From assembly GCF_009938015.1 (NCBI RefSeq), contig NZ_AP021884.1:434001-498000 (forward strand): DNA of 64,000 bases, written 5' to 3'. Below the pieces are notes generated by a model. The model did not search any database. It was not told the origin of the DNA and saw nothing but the letters and a program-made list of their open reading frames with translations. Position numbers and translations under genes: made by a program. This DNA comes from Sulfuriferula plumbiphila (GTDB lineage Bacteria > Pseudomonadota > Gammaproteobacteria > Burkholderiales > Sulfuriferulaceae). Positions within the stretch are counted from its first letter, which is position 1, and every line of letters starts with the position of its first letter. Of the stretch, positions 17,262 through 26,216 are shown piece by piece.

Positions 17262-18232
17262 ATATGACGCAGAGCGTTGCAATGAGCGCGCTGCAGCTAT
17301 CCGTGGTCATCCCGGTTTACAACGAGGAGGCCGGGCTCGACGTGCTGTTCGCGCGCCTGTACCCGGCGCTGGACGCGTTGAACCTGAGTTACGAGGTCAT
17401 CTTCATCAACGACGGCAGCCGCGACCGTTCCGCCGCGATGCTGCGCGAACAATTTACGCGCCGCCCGGATGTAACGCGCGTGGTGCTGCTGGCCGGCAAC
17501 TTCGGCCAGCACATGGCGATCATGGCCGGGTTCTCGCGCTGCCAAGGCGAGCGCGTGGTGACGCTGGACGCCGATCTGCAAAACCCGCCGGAGGAAATCG
17601 GCAAGCTGCTGGCGCGCATGGACGAAGGCTACGACTACGTCGGCGGCGTGCGTCAGCAACGCCAGGATTCGTCCTGGCGGCGCCATGCCTCGTGGGCGAT
17701 GAACCATCTGCGCGAGCGCATCACCCACGTGGTGATGACCGACCAGGGCTGCATGTTGCGCGCCTATAGCCGCGAGGTGATTGCCGCCATCAATAACAGC
17801 CATGAGGTCAACACCTTCATTCCGGCGCTGGCCTACACCTACGCACGCAATCCGGGCGAGGTGGAAGTCGCGCACGAGGAGCGCGCGGCGGGCGAATCGA
17901 AATACTCGCTGTACAACCTGATCCGCCTCAATTTCGATTTGGTGACCGGGTTTTCGCTGGTACCGTTGCAGATGTTCTCCATGGTCGGGCTGGTGTTGTC
18001 GCTGCTGTCCGGGCTGCTGGTGGTCTATCTGGGCCTGCGTCGCATCTTCCTGGGGCCGGAAGTGGACGGCGTGTTCACGCTGTTTGCGATTATATTTTTC
18101 CTGCTTGGCGTGGTGCTGTTCGGCATCGGCCTGCTGGGCGAATACACCGGACGCATTTACCAGCAGGTGCGCCAGCGTCCGCGCTACCTGATCGAAGCGG
18201 TGCTGGAGCAGACCGGGGCAGACAAACCGTGA
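17258..18232 (+). CDS. arnC: ArnC-type undecaprenyl-phosphate glycosyltransferase
   Basis: A 324-residue GT2 enzyme. The N-terminal catalytic domain has LSVVIPVYNEEAGLDVLF, FINDGSRDRS and VTLDADLQNPPEEI (DxD-type metal site). MTDQGCMLRAYSR follows, then two C-terminal helices (about 235-290) that anchor it in the inner membrane. In arn loci ArnC adds formylated aminoarabinose to undecaprenyl phosphate. The start at ATG 17258 overlaps the previous stop (ATGA); an upstream frame start at 17219 is inside the fusion gene. It looks intact, although arnB and arnA beside it are not. Confidence 0.88.
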   Translation: MNMTQSVAMSALQLSVVIPVYNEEAGLDVLFARLYPALDALNLSYEVIFINDGSRDRSAAMLREQFTRRPDVTRVVLLAGNFGQHMAIMAGFSRCQGERVVTLDADLQNPPEEIGKLLARMDEGYDYVGGVRQQRQDSSWRRHASWAMNHLRERITHVVMTDQGCMLRAYSREVIAAINNSHEVNTFIPALAYTYARNPGEVEVAHEERAAGESKYSLYNLIRLNFDLVTGFSLVPLQMFSMVGLVLSLLSGLLVVYLGLRRIFLGPEVDGVFTLFAIIFFLLGVVLFGIGLLGEYTGRIYQQVRQRPRYLIEAVLEQTGADKP

Positions 18233-18357
18233 CCCGCGCCGTGGTGTTTGCCTACCATGATGTCGGCGTGCGCTGCCTGTCGGTGCTGCTCGACGCGGGT
18301 GTGGAGGTGGCGTACGGGCAGTCGCTGTTTTTGGCAAACTATCAAACTGACGCATGA
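18229..18357 (+). pseudogene. 5' scrap of arnA (formyltransferase end)
   Basis: A GTG start overlaps the arnC stop (GTGA). The product TRAVVFAYHDVGVRCLSVLL followed by DAGVEVAYGQ is the first beta-alpha-beta unit of the ArnA formyltransferase domain. After about 30 codons the match ends, and a foreign 12-codon tail leads to TGA at 18355. This stop overlaps the ATG of the next gene, so the remnant can still couple translation to it. Enzyme function is lost. Confidence 0.78.
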
Positions 18358-18662
18358 GCCAGTTCAAAAACCTTTCGTCACATATTTTGCAAGCCTCGGC
18401 CTCGATGGTGGGCGTTTGCTTGATGATTCTCAGCATCGTCAAGCTCATTCATGCGGGTGGAGCAGATACAGCGAGCAGGCTGCTATACAAAATACTCGGC
18501 TTCGACAATGTGGTGTTTCTACTCAGCGCCATCCTGTCCTATGCTTCAATGCGCTATGAGCGGATGTCTGTGAACCTTGAAGATATGGCTGACACCATGT
18601 TTATAGTCGGCCTGATTTGCATGACGGCAGCCTCGCTTGTGCTTACTTTCGAGATGCTCTGA
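18354..18662 (+). CDS. Hypothetical small membrane protein
   Basis: A 102-residue protein with three hydrophobic helices (about 12-32, 48-64, 80-100). It starts at an ATG that overlaps the arnA scrap stop. No family is recognised. Two bases separate its stop from the Rieske gene start, so the two are probably transcribed together. It was perhaps brought next to arnC by the deletion that removed arnA. Confidence 0.55.
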   Translation: MSQFKNLSSHILQASASMVGVCLMILSIVKLIHAGGADTASRLLYKILGFDNVVFLLSAILSYASMRYERMSVNLEDMADTMFIVGLICMTAASLVLTFEML

Positions 18663-18664
18663 AA

Positions 18665-19261
18665 ATGGCCGCGACGCCAGAAATCGACATGAATCGCCGG
18701 CGATTCCTGATTGCCGCTACCGCCGCAGTGGGGGGCGCAGGATTCGTGATGACCGCCTATCCATTCGTGATGAGCATGATGCCGAGCCAGAAAGCACTGG
18801 CCGAAGGCGGGCCAATCGACGCGGATATCCGTCCGATAGAGCCAGGTATGCTGGTTACCTTCGCATGGCGCAAACAGCCGGTATGGGTGCTGCATCGCAC
18901 CCAGGCAATGCTCGACAGGCTGGGCAAGCATGATCAGCTGCTGCTCGATCCGCTGTCGCAGCAGCCGCAACAGCCCGTTTATTGCCAGAACGCGACCCGT
19001 TCAATCAAGCCGGAATACTTTGTCGCAATTGGCATCTGCACTCACCTCGGCTGCATCCCAACCTACCGCAGGGAGGTGGGAGCGCCTGATCTGGGGGCAA
19101 ATTGGCCGGGGGGCTTTTTCTGTCCCTGCCACGGTTCCAAATACGATCTGGCAGGCCGTGTATTCAAGGACGTGCCGGCGCCGCTCAATCTGAAAATCCC
19201 GGAACACACTTACCTGAGCGCGACCCGCCTATTGATAGGCGCAGACAAAAAAGCAAGCTAA
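18665..19261 (+). CDS. petA: Rieske iron-sulfur protein (bc1-complex type)
   Basis: A 198-residue protein of normal length for the ubiquinol-cytochrome c reductase Rieske subunit. A Tat-type start (NRRRFLIAATAAVGGAGFV) forms the membrane anchor. The [2Fe-2S] ligands are in C125-THLGC130 and C153-PCHG, with CTH and CPCHGS boxes complete. It would move electrons from quinol to cytochrome c1 in the periplasm. Neither cytochrome b nor c1 is adjacent, which is unusual because the three normally form an operon. It could supplement a chromosomal bc1 complex or be a displaced copy. Confidence 0.9.
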   Translation: MAATPEIDMNRRRFLIAATAAVGGAGFVMTAYPFVMSMMPSQKALAEGGPIDADIRPIEPGMLVTFAWRKQPVWVLHRTQAMLDRLGKHDQLLLDPLSQQPQQPVYCQNATRSIKPEYFVAIGICTHLGCIPTYRREVGAPDLGANWPGGFFCPCHGSKYDLAGRVFKDVPAPLNLKIPEHTYLSATRLLIGADKKAS

Positions 19262-19439
19262 GCGCCTGTCGAACTTAAAGGAAATCGGCTGCAAATCCGC
19301 CTGGCCGGTGCATATTTCACCGCTTTTTTGGTCAATAGCTCGCCCAGCCGAATTTTGCGAGCATCCGCTGTGCGGATTGCCTGCTTGAACCTTTTCGCTA
19401 CGATTCTTCCAGTCCGACAAGCTCCTATCGACAAGCTCC

Positions 19440-19701
19440 TAGGCTTTGTTCTGGAGCTCGAGCGTTTCGCAATCAAAAGAGGGGCTTCGTTTCCGATGGG
19501 CGGTTCGTTGCTGTTGGTGGGAAGAAAGTAGCGACTGGAGACGACTTTGACCTGTCTCGTGCCGAGCCACTTCGAGGCTGGCATGGCAGGCAAGATCATG
19601 GTCAGGCGGTAGGGATAGGATGGAGTTTCCTTACAAAAAAGTAATCTTCGCGTCATCTTTCTGTGGGACAAGCACAGGCAAACTGCTCACATCAAACATT
19701 C
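19440..19701. repeat. Long repeat, copy R3
   Basis: This copy matches 9861-10122 without gaps. It includes the last 30 codons of the methyltransferase gene with its stop, plus part of the region before arnT. The gene front is absent, so it is a passenger fragment between the Rieske gene and the RND operon. Confidence 0.9.
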
Positions 19702-19711
19702 TTTTGTTTCC

Positions 19712-19804
19712 ATGGTGGGGTTGGATGAAGAGATGGTCAAAGCATACAGTCGCAATCAGGAGCAAGAGGATGAACACTATAACCGGATCAAACTGGGCGC
19801 GTAG
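19712..19804 (+). pseudogene. Possible C-terminal tail of an IS200/IS605-type transposase
   Basis: Thirty codons beginning VGLDEEMVKAYSRNQEQEDE resemble the end of small Y1 transposases, which close with a helix of this kind. GC-rich dyads follow within 75 bases, as at IS200/IS605 ends. There is no upstream catalytic part. The assignment is weak. Confidence 0.35.
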
Positions 19805-19859
19805 TCACCTTGGGCGGCTCACGGGTTTAAGGCCCTTTTGAGGGGTTCATCCAGTACCC

Positions 19860-19876
19860 ACCCGGCTTTGCCGGGT
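19860..19876 (+). terminator. Small hairpin before the RND operon
   Basis: ACCCGG-CTTTG-CCGGGT, a 6-bp perfect stem. No U-run follows directly (CACTTGATTT). It could be the end of an IS200-type element or a weak terminator. Confidence 0.4.
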
Positions 19877-19898
19877 CACTTGATTTAGGAATACCTTT

Positions 19899-21206
19899 AT
19901 GTCGTCACCTTGCATCAACCGGGCGTCTTGGCGCCTCTTGATTTTCCTGATTGGTAGCACCTTGTTAGGCGGTCTCAGCCAGACCGCCAACGCCGCGGGA
20001 ATGACACGACTACAAGCAATCGATATTGCTGTTCAAAGCAATAAAGATCTGCAAGCCGCGCGCTATACCGTGGAACAAGCGCGCGCGCGTTTGCTGCAGG
20101 CAGGGCTGCCGCCTAATCCACGGCTGGATATCGCTGCGCGAAATGATCTCATTTTTAGAAACCAGGGAGAGTACGCGGCCAGCATTGGCATCAGCCAGCA
20201 GTTCTCTGTAGTGGGCCGTATTGCCCATCAAAAAGAAGTTGCGCGCGTGGATGTGGCCTTGGCTTTGGCCGAGATCAGACAAGCCGAGCTCAAGCTGGCA
20301 GGCGATGTAACGTCCCGATTTTATCGCATCCTGGCGCTGAATCGTCAGATCGAGGTACGCGAACGTTTGATGGATGTCGATCAAAAACTGGTACTGGGTA
20401 CACGTAACCGTTTCAAGGCTGCCGAAGTTTCCGAGCTTGACGTCAACACCGCTCAGCTCGAGCTACAGCGTCTAACTCAGGAACGCGCGCTGTTGCTGAG
20501 TCAGCGGATAACCCAACTGGCCCAGTTGAATCAACTTCTCGGAAGACCTGCAACACAAGCCATAGCGTTGAACGATGCCTTGCCGGCCAGTGACTCACTG
20601 CCGAGTTTGGCAAACCAGCAACGCCAGGCATTGTCGTCACGGCCGGACCTGCGTTTTGCACTGCTCAGCGCGAACCGGGCCCAGGCTAACCAGGCATTGG
20701 CGCGCGTGCAACGTTGGGAAGACTGGACTGTGGGCGTGGTGCTGGAACAAAGCCATCTGGTGATCGACGGGGGGCCATCCCAGGGAAGCAGCCGTGCCTT
20801 GGGGTTGAGCCTGTCGATTCCATTGCCATTGCGGAACAAGAATCAGGGGAACATCGCTGAAGCAGCAGCTACCGAAGCACAAGCTTACACGCGTATTGAA
20901 GCGCTCAAGCTCAGTATCGGCAACGAGGTGGCCAGCACTTACGCAGAAACCGAGCGTTTGCAACAGGCGCTATCGGAATACCAGCGCAATATGTTGGCGC
21001 TCAGCGCGCGCAACGTACGCCTTGCCCTGCAGGGGTACAACCAGGGGCTAATCCCTGTCGGTGACGTGGTTCGGATACAGCGCCAGCAGGGCGAGTTGAA
21101 TATTGCCTATCTGGATACGCTCGATCAATACCTTCAGGCATTGGCGAGATTGCATATCGCCACCGGGGATTATGCCGGATATGTACCCGAGCAAAAGACA
21201 CCATAG
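19899..21206 (+). CDS. Outer-membrane efflux factor (CzcC/CusC-like, TolC family)
   Basis: A 435-residue protein with a signal peptide (cleavage near NAA-GMTR). Two repeats of TolC-like helical hairpins follow: LQAARYTVEQARARLLQAGL with PPNPRLD in the first half and RPDLRFALLSANRAQANQAL in the second. It forms the trimeric outer-membrane channel of a tripartite pump. The next two genes encode the adaptor and the inner-membrane RND pump, in the usual C-B-A order with short gaps. Start at ATG 19899, ribosome site TTAGGAA. Confidence 0.88.
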   Translation: MSSPCINRASWRLLIFLIGSTLLGGLSQTANAAGMTRLQAIDIAVQSNKDLQAARYTVEQARARLLQAGLPPNPRLDIAARNDLIFRNQGEYAASIGISQQFSVVGRIAHQKEVARVDVALALAEIRQAELKLAGDVTSRFYRILALNRQIEVRERLMDVDQKLVLGTRNRFKAAEVSELDVNTAQLELQRLTQERALLLSQRITQLAQLNQLLGRPATQAIALNDALPASDSLPSLANQQRQALSSRPDLRFALLSANRAQANQALARVQRWEDWTVGVVLEQSHLVIDGGPSQGSSRALGLSLSIPLPLRNKNQGNIAEAAATEAQAYTRIEALKLSIGNEVASTYAETERLQQALSEYQRNMLALSARNVRLALQGYNQGLIPVGDVVRIQRQQGELNIAYLDTLDQYLQALARLHIATGDYAGYVPEQKTP

Positions 21207-21227
21207 AATCATTTTGAAGGAAATACC

Positions 21228-22205
21228 ATGCGAAATTTTTCCAAACCGCGTATGAGCAGTCAGCTGCTTAGGCAATTGCGCGGCCTGCTTTTTCTGGCCT
21301 TATTCACTGCGCCCGGCGCATTACCTTCCGCCTTTGCGCATGGGGGGGAGATCGAAGTGGGTGGCGGAGCGCGCGGTCCGGTGCAATTGAGCGCCGCACA
21401 GCAGAAGGCGATCGCCTTGCAGTTGGCGCCCGCCAGCTTCCGTCCACTCTCCACCGAGCTGAATCTGAACGGCGAGGTACAGTTGCAGCCTAATCGCCAG
21501 GCCGACGTCAGCCTGCGCATCAGTGGCCAGATCAAAGCACTGTACGCCAACCTGGGAGAGACGGTTCGGGCCGGCCAGCGTTTAGCGCTGGTGCAATCCC
21601 GGCTGGTGGGAGACCCGCCGCCCAGCGTGACCATTAATGCACCCATGAGTGGCGTGATCGACGCCCGCAATGCAGTCGTTGGCCAAGCGGTGGAACCCAA
21701 CACGGTATTGTTCCATATCAGCGACCGTTCTCAGGTTTTCGTAGTCGCGAGCGTGTATGAAGAAGATATCGGCAAGATCAAGCCAGGACAGGAAACTCGC
21801 GTCCGCGTGCTGAGCTATCCGAAGCAGGTGTTCACCGGTAAGGTCACCTTGATCGATCCCAATCTGGACCCGTTGAACCGTACCGTGAAGGTGTGGGTAC
21901 AGCTCGCCAATCCGCAGGGCTTGCTCAAACCCAACATGTTTGCTCGTGCCAGCGTTATTTTGCGGGCTAACGAGGCGGCGCTGACCATACCAAACGGCGC
22001 CATTATCGAAGCCAATGGCGAGAAATTCGTATTTGTTCGCAATGGAGGAAAATATAACCGTGTGGAAGTAAGTATTGGCGCCAAAGATGATGAATACAGT
22101 GAAATCACCGATGGCCTGGTACCTGGAGATGAGGTGGTGACCCAAGGCAATCGCCAGATCTACACCATGTGGCTTACCGGCGGCCAACCGAAAGCGGGGG
22201 AATAG
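21228..22205 (+). CDS. Periplasmic adaptor (CzcB/CusB-like membrane fusion protein)
   Basis: A 325-residue protein with an N-terminal signal (cleavage near AFA-HGGE). The barrel-sandwich hybrid (VSLRISGQIKALYANLGETV; SVTINAPMSGVIDARNAVVG), a beta barrel and a membrane-proximal domain (LVPGDEVVTQGNRQIY) are complete. The helical hairpin is short, typical of HME-type adaptors. HGGEIE at the mature start may bind metal. It is 21 bases after the channel gene, with AAGGAAAT as ribosome site. Confidence 0.88.
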   Translation: MRNFSKPRMSSQLLRQLRGLLFLALFTAPGALPSAFAHGGEIEVGGGARGPVQLSAAQQKAIALQLAPASFRPLSTELNLNGEVQLQPNRQADVSLRISGQIKALYANLGETVRAGQRLALVQSRLVGDPPPSVTINAPMSGVIDARNAVVGQAVEPNTVLFHISDRSQVFVVASVYEEDIGKIKPGQETRVRVLSYPKQVFTGKVTLIDPNLDPLNRTVKVWVQLANPQGLLKPNMFARASVILRANEAALTIPNGAIIEANGEKFVFVRNGGKYNRVEVSIGAKDDEYSEITDGLVPGDEVVTQGNRQIYTMWLTGGQPKAGE

Positions 22206-22210
22206 GAGTC

Positions 22211-25200
22211 ATGTTCAATCGCCTGATTGCCTGGTCGCTCCACAACCGCCTGATAGTCCTCGCTATCACGCTGGTCTTATTTGTCGCCGGCGGATATGCA
22301 TTGCAGCGGATGTCGGTAGACGTCTTCCCCGAGTTCGCTCCACCCCAAGTGGTGATACAAACCGAAGCGCCCGGTATGGCGCCGCAGGATGTGGAGTCAT
22401 TGGTGACCTATCCGCTAGAGAGCGCGATCAACGGTACGCCGGGTGTAAGCGACGTACGTTCCAAGACCTCCGTGGGACTATCGACCATTACCGTCATATT
22501 CAACGCAAATACCAATGTCTACCTGGACCGGCAACTGGTCAACGAGCGTATCCAGAACGTGACCGGCCGGCTTCCCGCAGGGACCAAGCCGCCGGTGATG
22601 CTGCCTGTCACATCGGCCGTGGGGTGGCTGGTTAAATATGCCCTGACCAGCAATACCTTATCCCCGGAGGAACTGCGCACGTTGTCCGACTGGGAAATCC
22701 GCCCGCGCATTCTGGCGCTGGGTGGCATCGCATCGGTGGTATCCATTGGCGGTGAGGTCAAGCAATACCAGGTACGCCTGGATCCAAGCCGAATGCTTGC
22801 CTATCAGATCAGCGCCGAAGAAGTGCGCAAGGCATTGGAAAAATCCAACACCAACGTGCCGGGCGCCTTTCTGCAGCATCCCGGGCAGGAATTGATCGTC
22901 GGCGGCGTCGGGCGCATTACCTCGCTGGACGACCTGAAAAATACCATTATCGTTATGCGCAATGGCGCCCCGATCACGATCGGCAATGTCGCGGAAGTCG
23001 CCTTCGGCGGCGAGATCAAGCGCGGCGACGGTGCCTTCGCAATGAAGAATGCGGTAATCGGAACCATTTCCAAGGCCTATGGCGCAGATACCCTTACCAC
23101 GACGTACAAGGTGGAAAAAGCACTCGCCGAATTAAAAAAACAATTACCGGCGGGCGTCCAGATGGATACGCAGGTGTTCCGGCAGGCGAACTTCATCGAG
23201 GCCGCGATTCACAATCTGAACGTGTCCCTGCTGGAGGGCGCGTTGATCGTGATCGCCGTGCTGTTCGTGTTCCTGATGAACTGGCGCGCTTCGTTCATTA
23301 CCTTTCTGTCCATGCCGGCCTCCTTCGTCGGCGGCATCCTGGTGATGCACGCTTTCGGCATCGGCATCAACTCCATGACTCTGGGCGGTCTGGCGATCGC
23401 CATCGGCGAAGTGGTCGACAACGGCATTATCACGGTGGAAAACGTGGTGCGGCGATTGCGGCTAAACCGCAATGCGGCACGTCCGTTGCCACCGATCGAG
23501 GTGGTGTTCGACGCGGTGCAGGAAATCCTCAACTCGGTGGTGTACGCGACGCTGATCGTGATCATGATCTTTCTGCCGATCTTCTTCCTGCAAGAACTGG
23601 CCGGGCGCATCTTCAGTCCCTTGGGGGTGGCCTATATCGCTTCGGTGACCGCTTCTTTGGTAGTGGCGGTGACCATGGTCCCGGCCCTATGCTATCTGCT
23701 GCTGGTGCGAAGCAAGGAAAAAACTCAGGATGAGGGTGTGGTCCTGCATGCCACGGACAGCCGCGAATTGCTTGCCGACACCACGCCGATTGGCGAAACC
23801 GGGGAACAGGAGACCCGTTTTGTCCTCTGGCTGAAACGTCATTTTCTGCGCCTCCTGAACCTGGCATTACGCAAATTTTGGTGGGTAGTCGGGCTGTCGC
23901 TGGTAGCGCTGGCGTCGTCGCTGGCCTTGCTGCCGTATTTCGGCCTGTCTTTCCTGCCGGAGTTTCGCGAAGGCAACTACATCATTGCCATGAACACTTT
24001 GCCGGGTACCTCGCTGCAAGAATCGATGCGCCTGGGCGCCCTGGTGCGTCAGGATCTGCTCAAATATCCACAGGTGGTCTCGATCGATCAGCGTGCTGGG
24101 CGCAGCGACCTGGACGAAGATGCGCAGCCGCCCAATTTCAGTGAATTTGACGTTCGGCTTGATTTTGCCAAAAACCCGAATATGACCGCAGAAACCTTGC
24201 TTGAGAAAATTCGCCAGGATCTGGCCGGGATACCGGGTGTCGTATTCAACGTTGGACAGTTCATCGCACATCGAATGGATGAAGTGCAATCCGGGGTACG
24301 CGCCCAGGTTGCCATCAAAATTTTCGGGAGTAACCTGTCCACGCTGTATCAACTGGGACAGAATGTCCAGCAGGTGTTGCATAGCGTACCCGGTGCGGTC
24401 GATATCAATCTGGAACAGCAGATCCGCGTACCGCAAGTCACCATCAAGATTGACCGCAGCAAGGCCGCCCGTTATGGCATGGCGGTCGGAGACATTGCAC
24501 AGGACATCCAGATGTCATTGAATGGGGAAGTCTTGTCCAGCGTGAAGGAAGGAAGCCGTACTTTCGATCTGTATGTGCGCCTGGAGCCGGCCGCGCGTAA
24601 CAGCATGGAAGCCATCCGTGACCTGTTGGTGGATGCGCCCGGCCTCAATCCCGATGGAAAGGCCAAGATACCGCTGCGGGAAGTGGCTGACGTAGAGGTT
24701 CAGGACGAGCCTTATTCCATTAACCGCGAAAGCGTACAGCGCTTGATTGTCGTCGCCTTCAACGTGCAGGGGCGGGATTTGGCAAGCGTTATCCGGGATA
24801 CGCAGTCCAAAATCGATGCCCAGGTAAAACTGCCATCAGGCTACCACATCGAATTTGGCGGTCAGTTTGAAAGCCAGCGGCAGGCCAACCAGACACTATT
24901 GAGCTTCGGCCTGCTGGCCCTGTTTGGCGCCGCAATCCTGCTATACAAGGTATTTGGCACGTTCCGCGAGGCGCTGCTGGTGCTGTTCAACCTGCCGCTC
25001 GCCATGATCGGCGGTATCGTTGCGCTCTATCTCGCCGGGGCGAACATGAGTGTCGCAGCGGTGATCGGCTTCATCACGCTATTTGGCATCGCTACCCGCA
25101 ACGGGATCATCCTGGTCACCCATTACAACCAACTGCGCAAGGAAGGAAAACCTTTGCAGGAAGTCGTGGTGCAAGGCACCCTTGACCGTCTGGTGCCGGT

Positions 25201-25408
25201 CTTGATGACGGCAGCCACCGCGTCATTGGGGCTGATCCCGCTGTTGTGGGGTTCGCCCGTCGGCAAGGAACTGGAACAACCACTGGCGCAGGTGGTGCTG
25301 GGCGGTCTGGTGACATCCACTTTCCTGAACATGATCGTCGTGCCCACGGTTTACAACCACATCGAACTCTGGCGCGAAAGGCGCCAAAGCAAGCTCAGCG
25401 CAGTTTAA
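22211..25408 (+). CDS. Heavy-metal RND efflux pump (CzcA/CusA family)
   Basis: A 1065-residue protein of full HME-RND length: helix 1 from the N-terminus, two large periplasmic loops and 12 helices. The proton-relay helix 4 reads GEVVDNGIITVEN (residues 399-411, with E400 and D403), different from the D-D pattern of CzcA, so the substrate class is uncertain. NMSVAAVIGFITLFGIATRN near the C-terminus is the conserved helix 11 region. The start ATG 22211 has GGAG in front; the open frame reaches back to 22169 inside the adaptor gene. It exports a divalent or monovalent metal from the periplasm. Confidence 0.92.
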   Translation: MFNRLIAWSLHNRLIVLAITLVLFVAGGYALQRMSVDVFPEFAPPQVVIQTEAPGMAPQDVESLVTYPLESAINGTPGVSDVRSKTSVGLSTITVIFNANTNVYLDRQLVNERIQNVTGRLPAGTKPPVMLPVTSAVGWLVKYALTSNTLSPEELRTLSDWEIRPRILALGGIASVVSIGGEVKQYQVRLDPSRMLAYQISAEEVRKALEKSNTNVPGAFLQHPGQELIVGGVGRITSLDDLKNTIIVMRNGAPITIGNVAEVAFGGEIKRGDGAFAMKNAVIGTISKAYGADTLTTTYKVEKALAELKKQLPAGVQMDTQVFRQANFIEAAIHNLNVSLLEGALIVIAVLFVFLMNWRASFITFLSMPASFVGGILVMHAFGIGINSMTLGGLAIAIGEVVDNGIITVENVVRRLRLNRNAARPLPPIEVVFDAVQEILNSVVYATLIVIMIFLPIFFLQELAGRIFSPLGVAYIASVTASLVVAVTMVPALCYLLLVRSKEKTQDEGVVLHATDSRELLADTTPIGETGEQETRFVLWLKRHFLRLLNLALRKFWWVVGLSLVALASSLALLPYFGLSFLPEFREGNYIIAMNTLPGTSLQESMRLGALVRQDLLKYPQVVSIDQRAGRSDLDEDAQPPNFSEFDVRLDFAKNPNMTAETLLEKIRQDLAGIPGVVFNVGQFIAHRMDEVQSGVRAQVAIKIFGSNLSTLYQLGQNVQQVLHSVPGAVDINLEQQIRVPQVTIKIDRSKAARYGMAVGDIAQDIQMSLNGEVLSSVKEGSRTFDLYVRLEPAARNSMEAIRDLLVDAPGLNPDGKAKIPLREVADVEVQDEPYSINRESVQRLIVVAFNVQGRDLASVIRDTQSKIDAQVKLPSGYHIEFGGQFESQRQANQTLLSFGLLALFGAAILLYKVFGTFREALLVLFNLPLAMIGGIVALYLAGANMSVAAVIGFITLFGIATRNGIILVTHYNQLRKEGKPLQEVVVQGTLDRLVPVLMTAATASLGLIPLLWGSPVGKELEQPLAQVVLGGLVTSTFLNMIVVPTVYNHIELWRERRQSKLSAV

Positions 25409-25433
25409 CCAGCCACACAGGAGGACTCACGGT

Positions 25434-25868
25434 ATGAAAGCAACATTGATGAAAGTTTCAGGTTTCAGAGCCGCCGCTCTGGGAACAATACTGGCAAGTA
25501 GCCTGGTATTCAACCCGCTTGCGCACGCAGCGGAAAAAGCGGTCGCTCCGGTGCAAATTCCAGCTACCAGTGAAGCCATTTGGCGGTCGATAGATAAAGA
25601 AACTGCAATTTTGGACACGCTGATACGAACCGGTAAGCTTGAGGAACTGCACCATCACGCATTCGCTATCCGTGATTTGGTCGCGGCATTGCCCAGCCGT
25701 TCCGGCGCCTTGCCGGCCGAAAAAATAGCGCAAATCAAAGCCTCCAGCAAGTACGTCGCCACTCTGGCGGAACGGCTGGATGCAACAGGCGATGCGAAAG
25801 ATAAGGCAGCGGCAGCGTCGAACTTGCTGAAATTGAAAGGGGTCTTGAAGACAATTCGGGCTAATTAG
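25434..25868 (+). CDS. Small periplasmic helical protein of the RND operon
   Basis: A 144-residue protein with a signal peptide (cleavage near AHA-AEKA) and a helical mature part. LEELHHHAFAIRDL places three His in a row, and a second helical region ends SNLLKLKGVLKTI. The order resembles a small four-helix metal sensor or chaperone like those that accompany metal RND pumps, but no named family is recognised. It has a strong ribosome site (AGGAGG) 25 bases after the pump gene. A fragment of a paralogue is at 27537-27596. Confidence 0.65.
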   Translation: MKATLMKVSGFRAAALGTILASSLVFNPLAHAAEKAVAPVQIPATSEAIWRSIDKETAILDTLIRTGKLEELHHHAFAIRDLVAALPSRSGALPAEKIAQIKASSKYVATLAERLDATGDAKDKAAAASNLLKLKGVLKTIRAN

Positions 25869-25876
25869 GGGGAGGT

Positions 25877-26153
25877 TTGACAAGCTCTTCCAGCGCCTCA
25901 CGCCCGAAAAAAGAGTTCAGCCACATCAAATCCAAAACCCGAGTGCTGGTGGAGCACGTCTTCGGAAGTCAAGCGCAGATGGGTGGGCACATTGTGCGCA
26001 CCCATCTGCAAACTGCGGGCAAGAGTCAAGATCAGGATGATGAATCTGGCCTACAACATGAAGTGTTTGGGGCAGCTGATCAAGCGTGATACGCAGGCGG
26101 CCATCCGAGCGCTGAACACCGATGACAGGAGAGATGCGTCCAGCGCAGCATAA
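25877..26153 (+). pseudogene. IS5-family transposase 3' remnant
   Basis: The sequence encodes KTRVLVEHVFGSQAQMGGHI and, after a frameshift near 26005, MMNLAYNMKCLGQLIKRD, both diagnostic for the C-terminal end of IS5 transposases (catalytic Glu in VEHVFG). The front of the gene is absent and the terminal repeat is not clear. It shows a past insertion right behind the RND operon. Confidence 0.8.
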
Positions 26154-26216
26154 AAGAGGGAAATCCTCATCCGGCCAGGCGCGACGGATCGCGACAACGA
26201 AACGAAAGGAAAGAAA

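Larger units (their letters stand above)
19262..19898. other. Repeat-rich intergenic region, 637 bp
   Basis: It contains the R3 repeat (19440-19701), a short transposase-like tail (19712-19804), and a hairpin (19860-19876). The first 180 bases have no supported gene. A 13-base direct repeat (CGACAAGCTCCTA) occurs twice just before R3, near 19417-19443. A promoter for the RND operon should lie at the right end but was not pinpointed. Confidence 0.5.
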
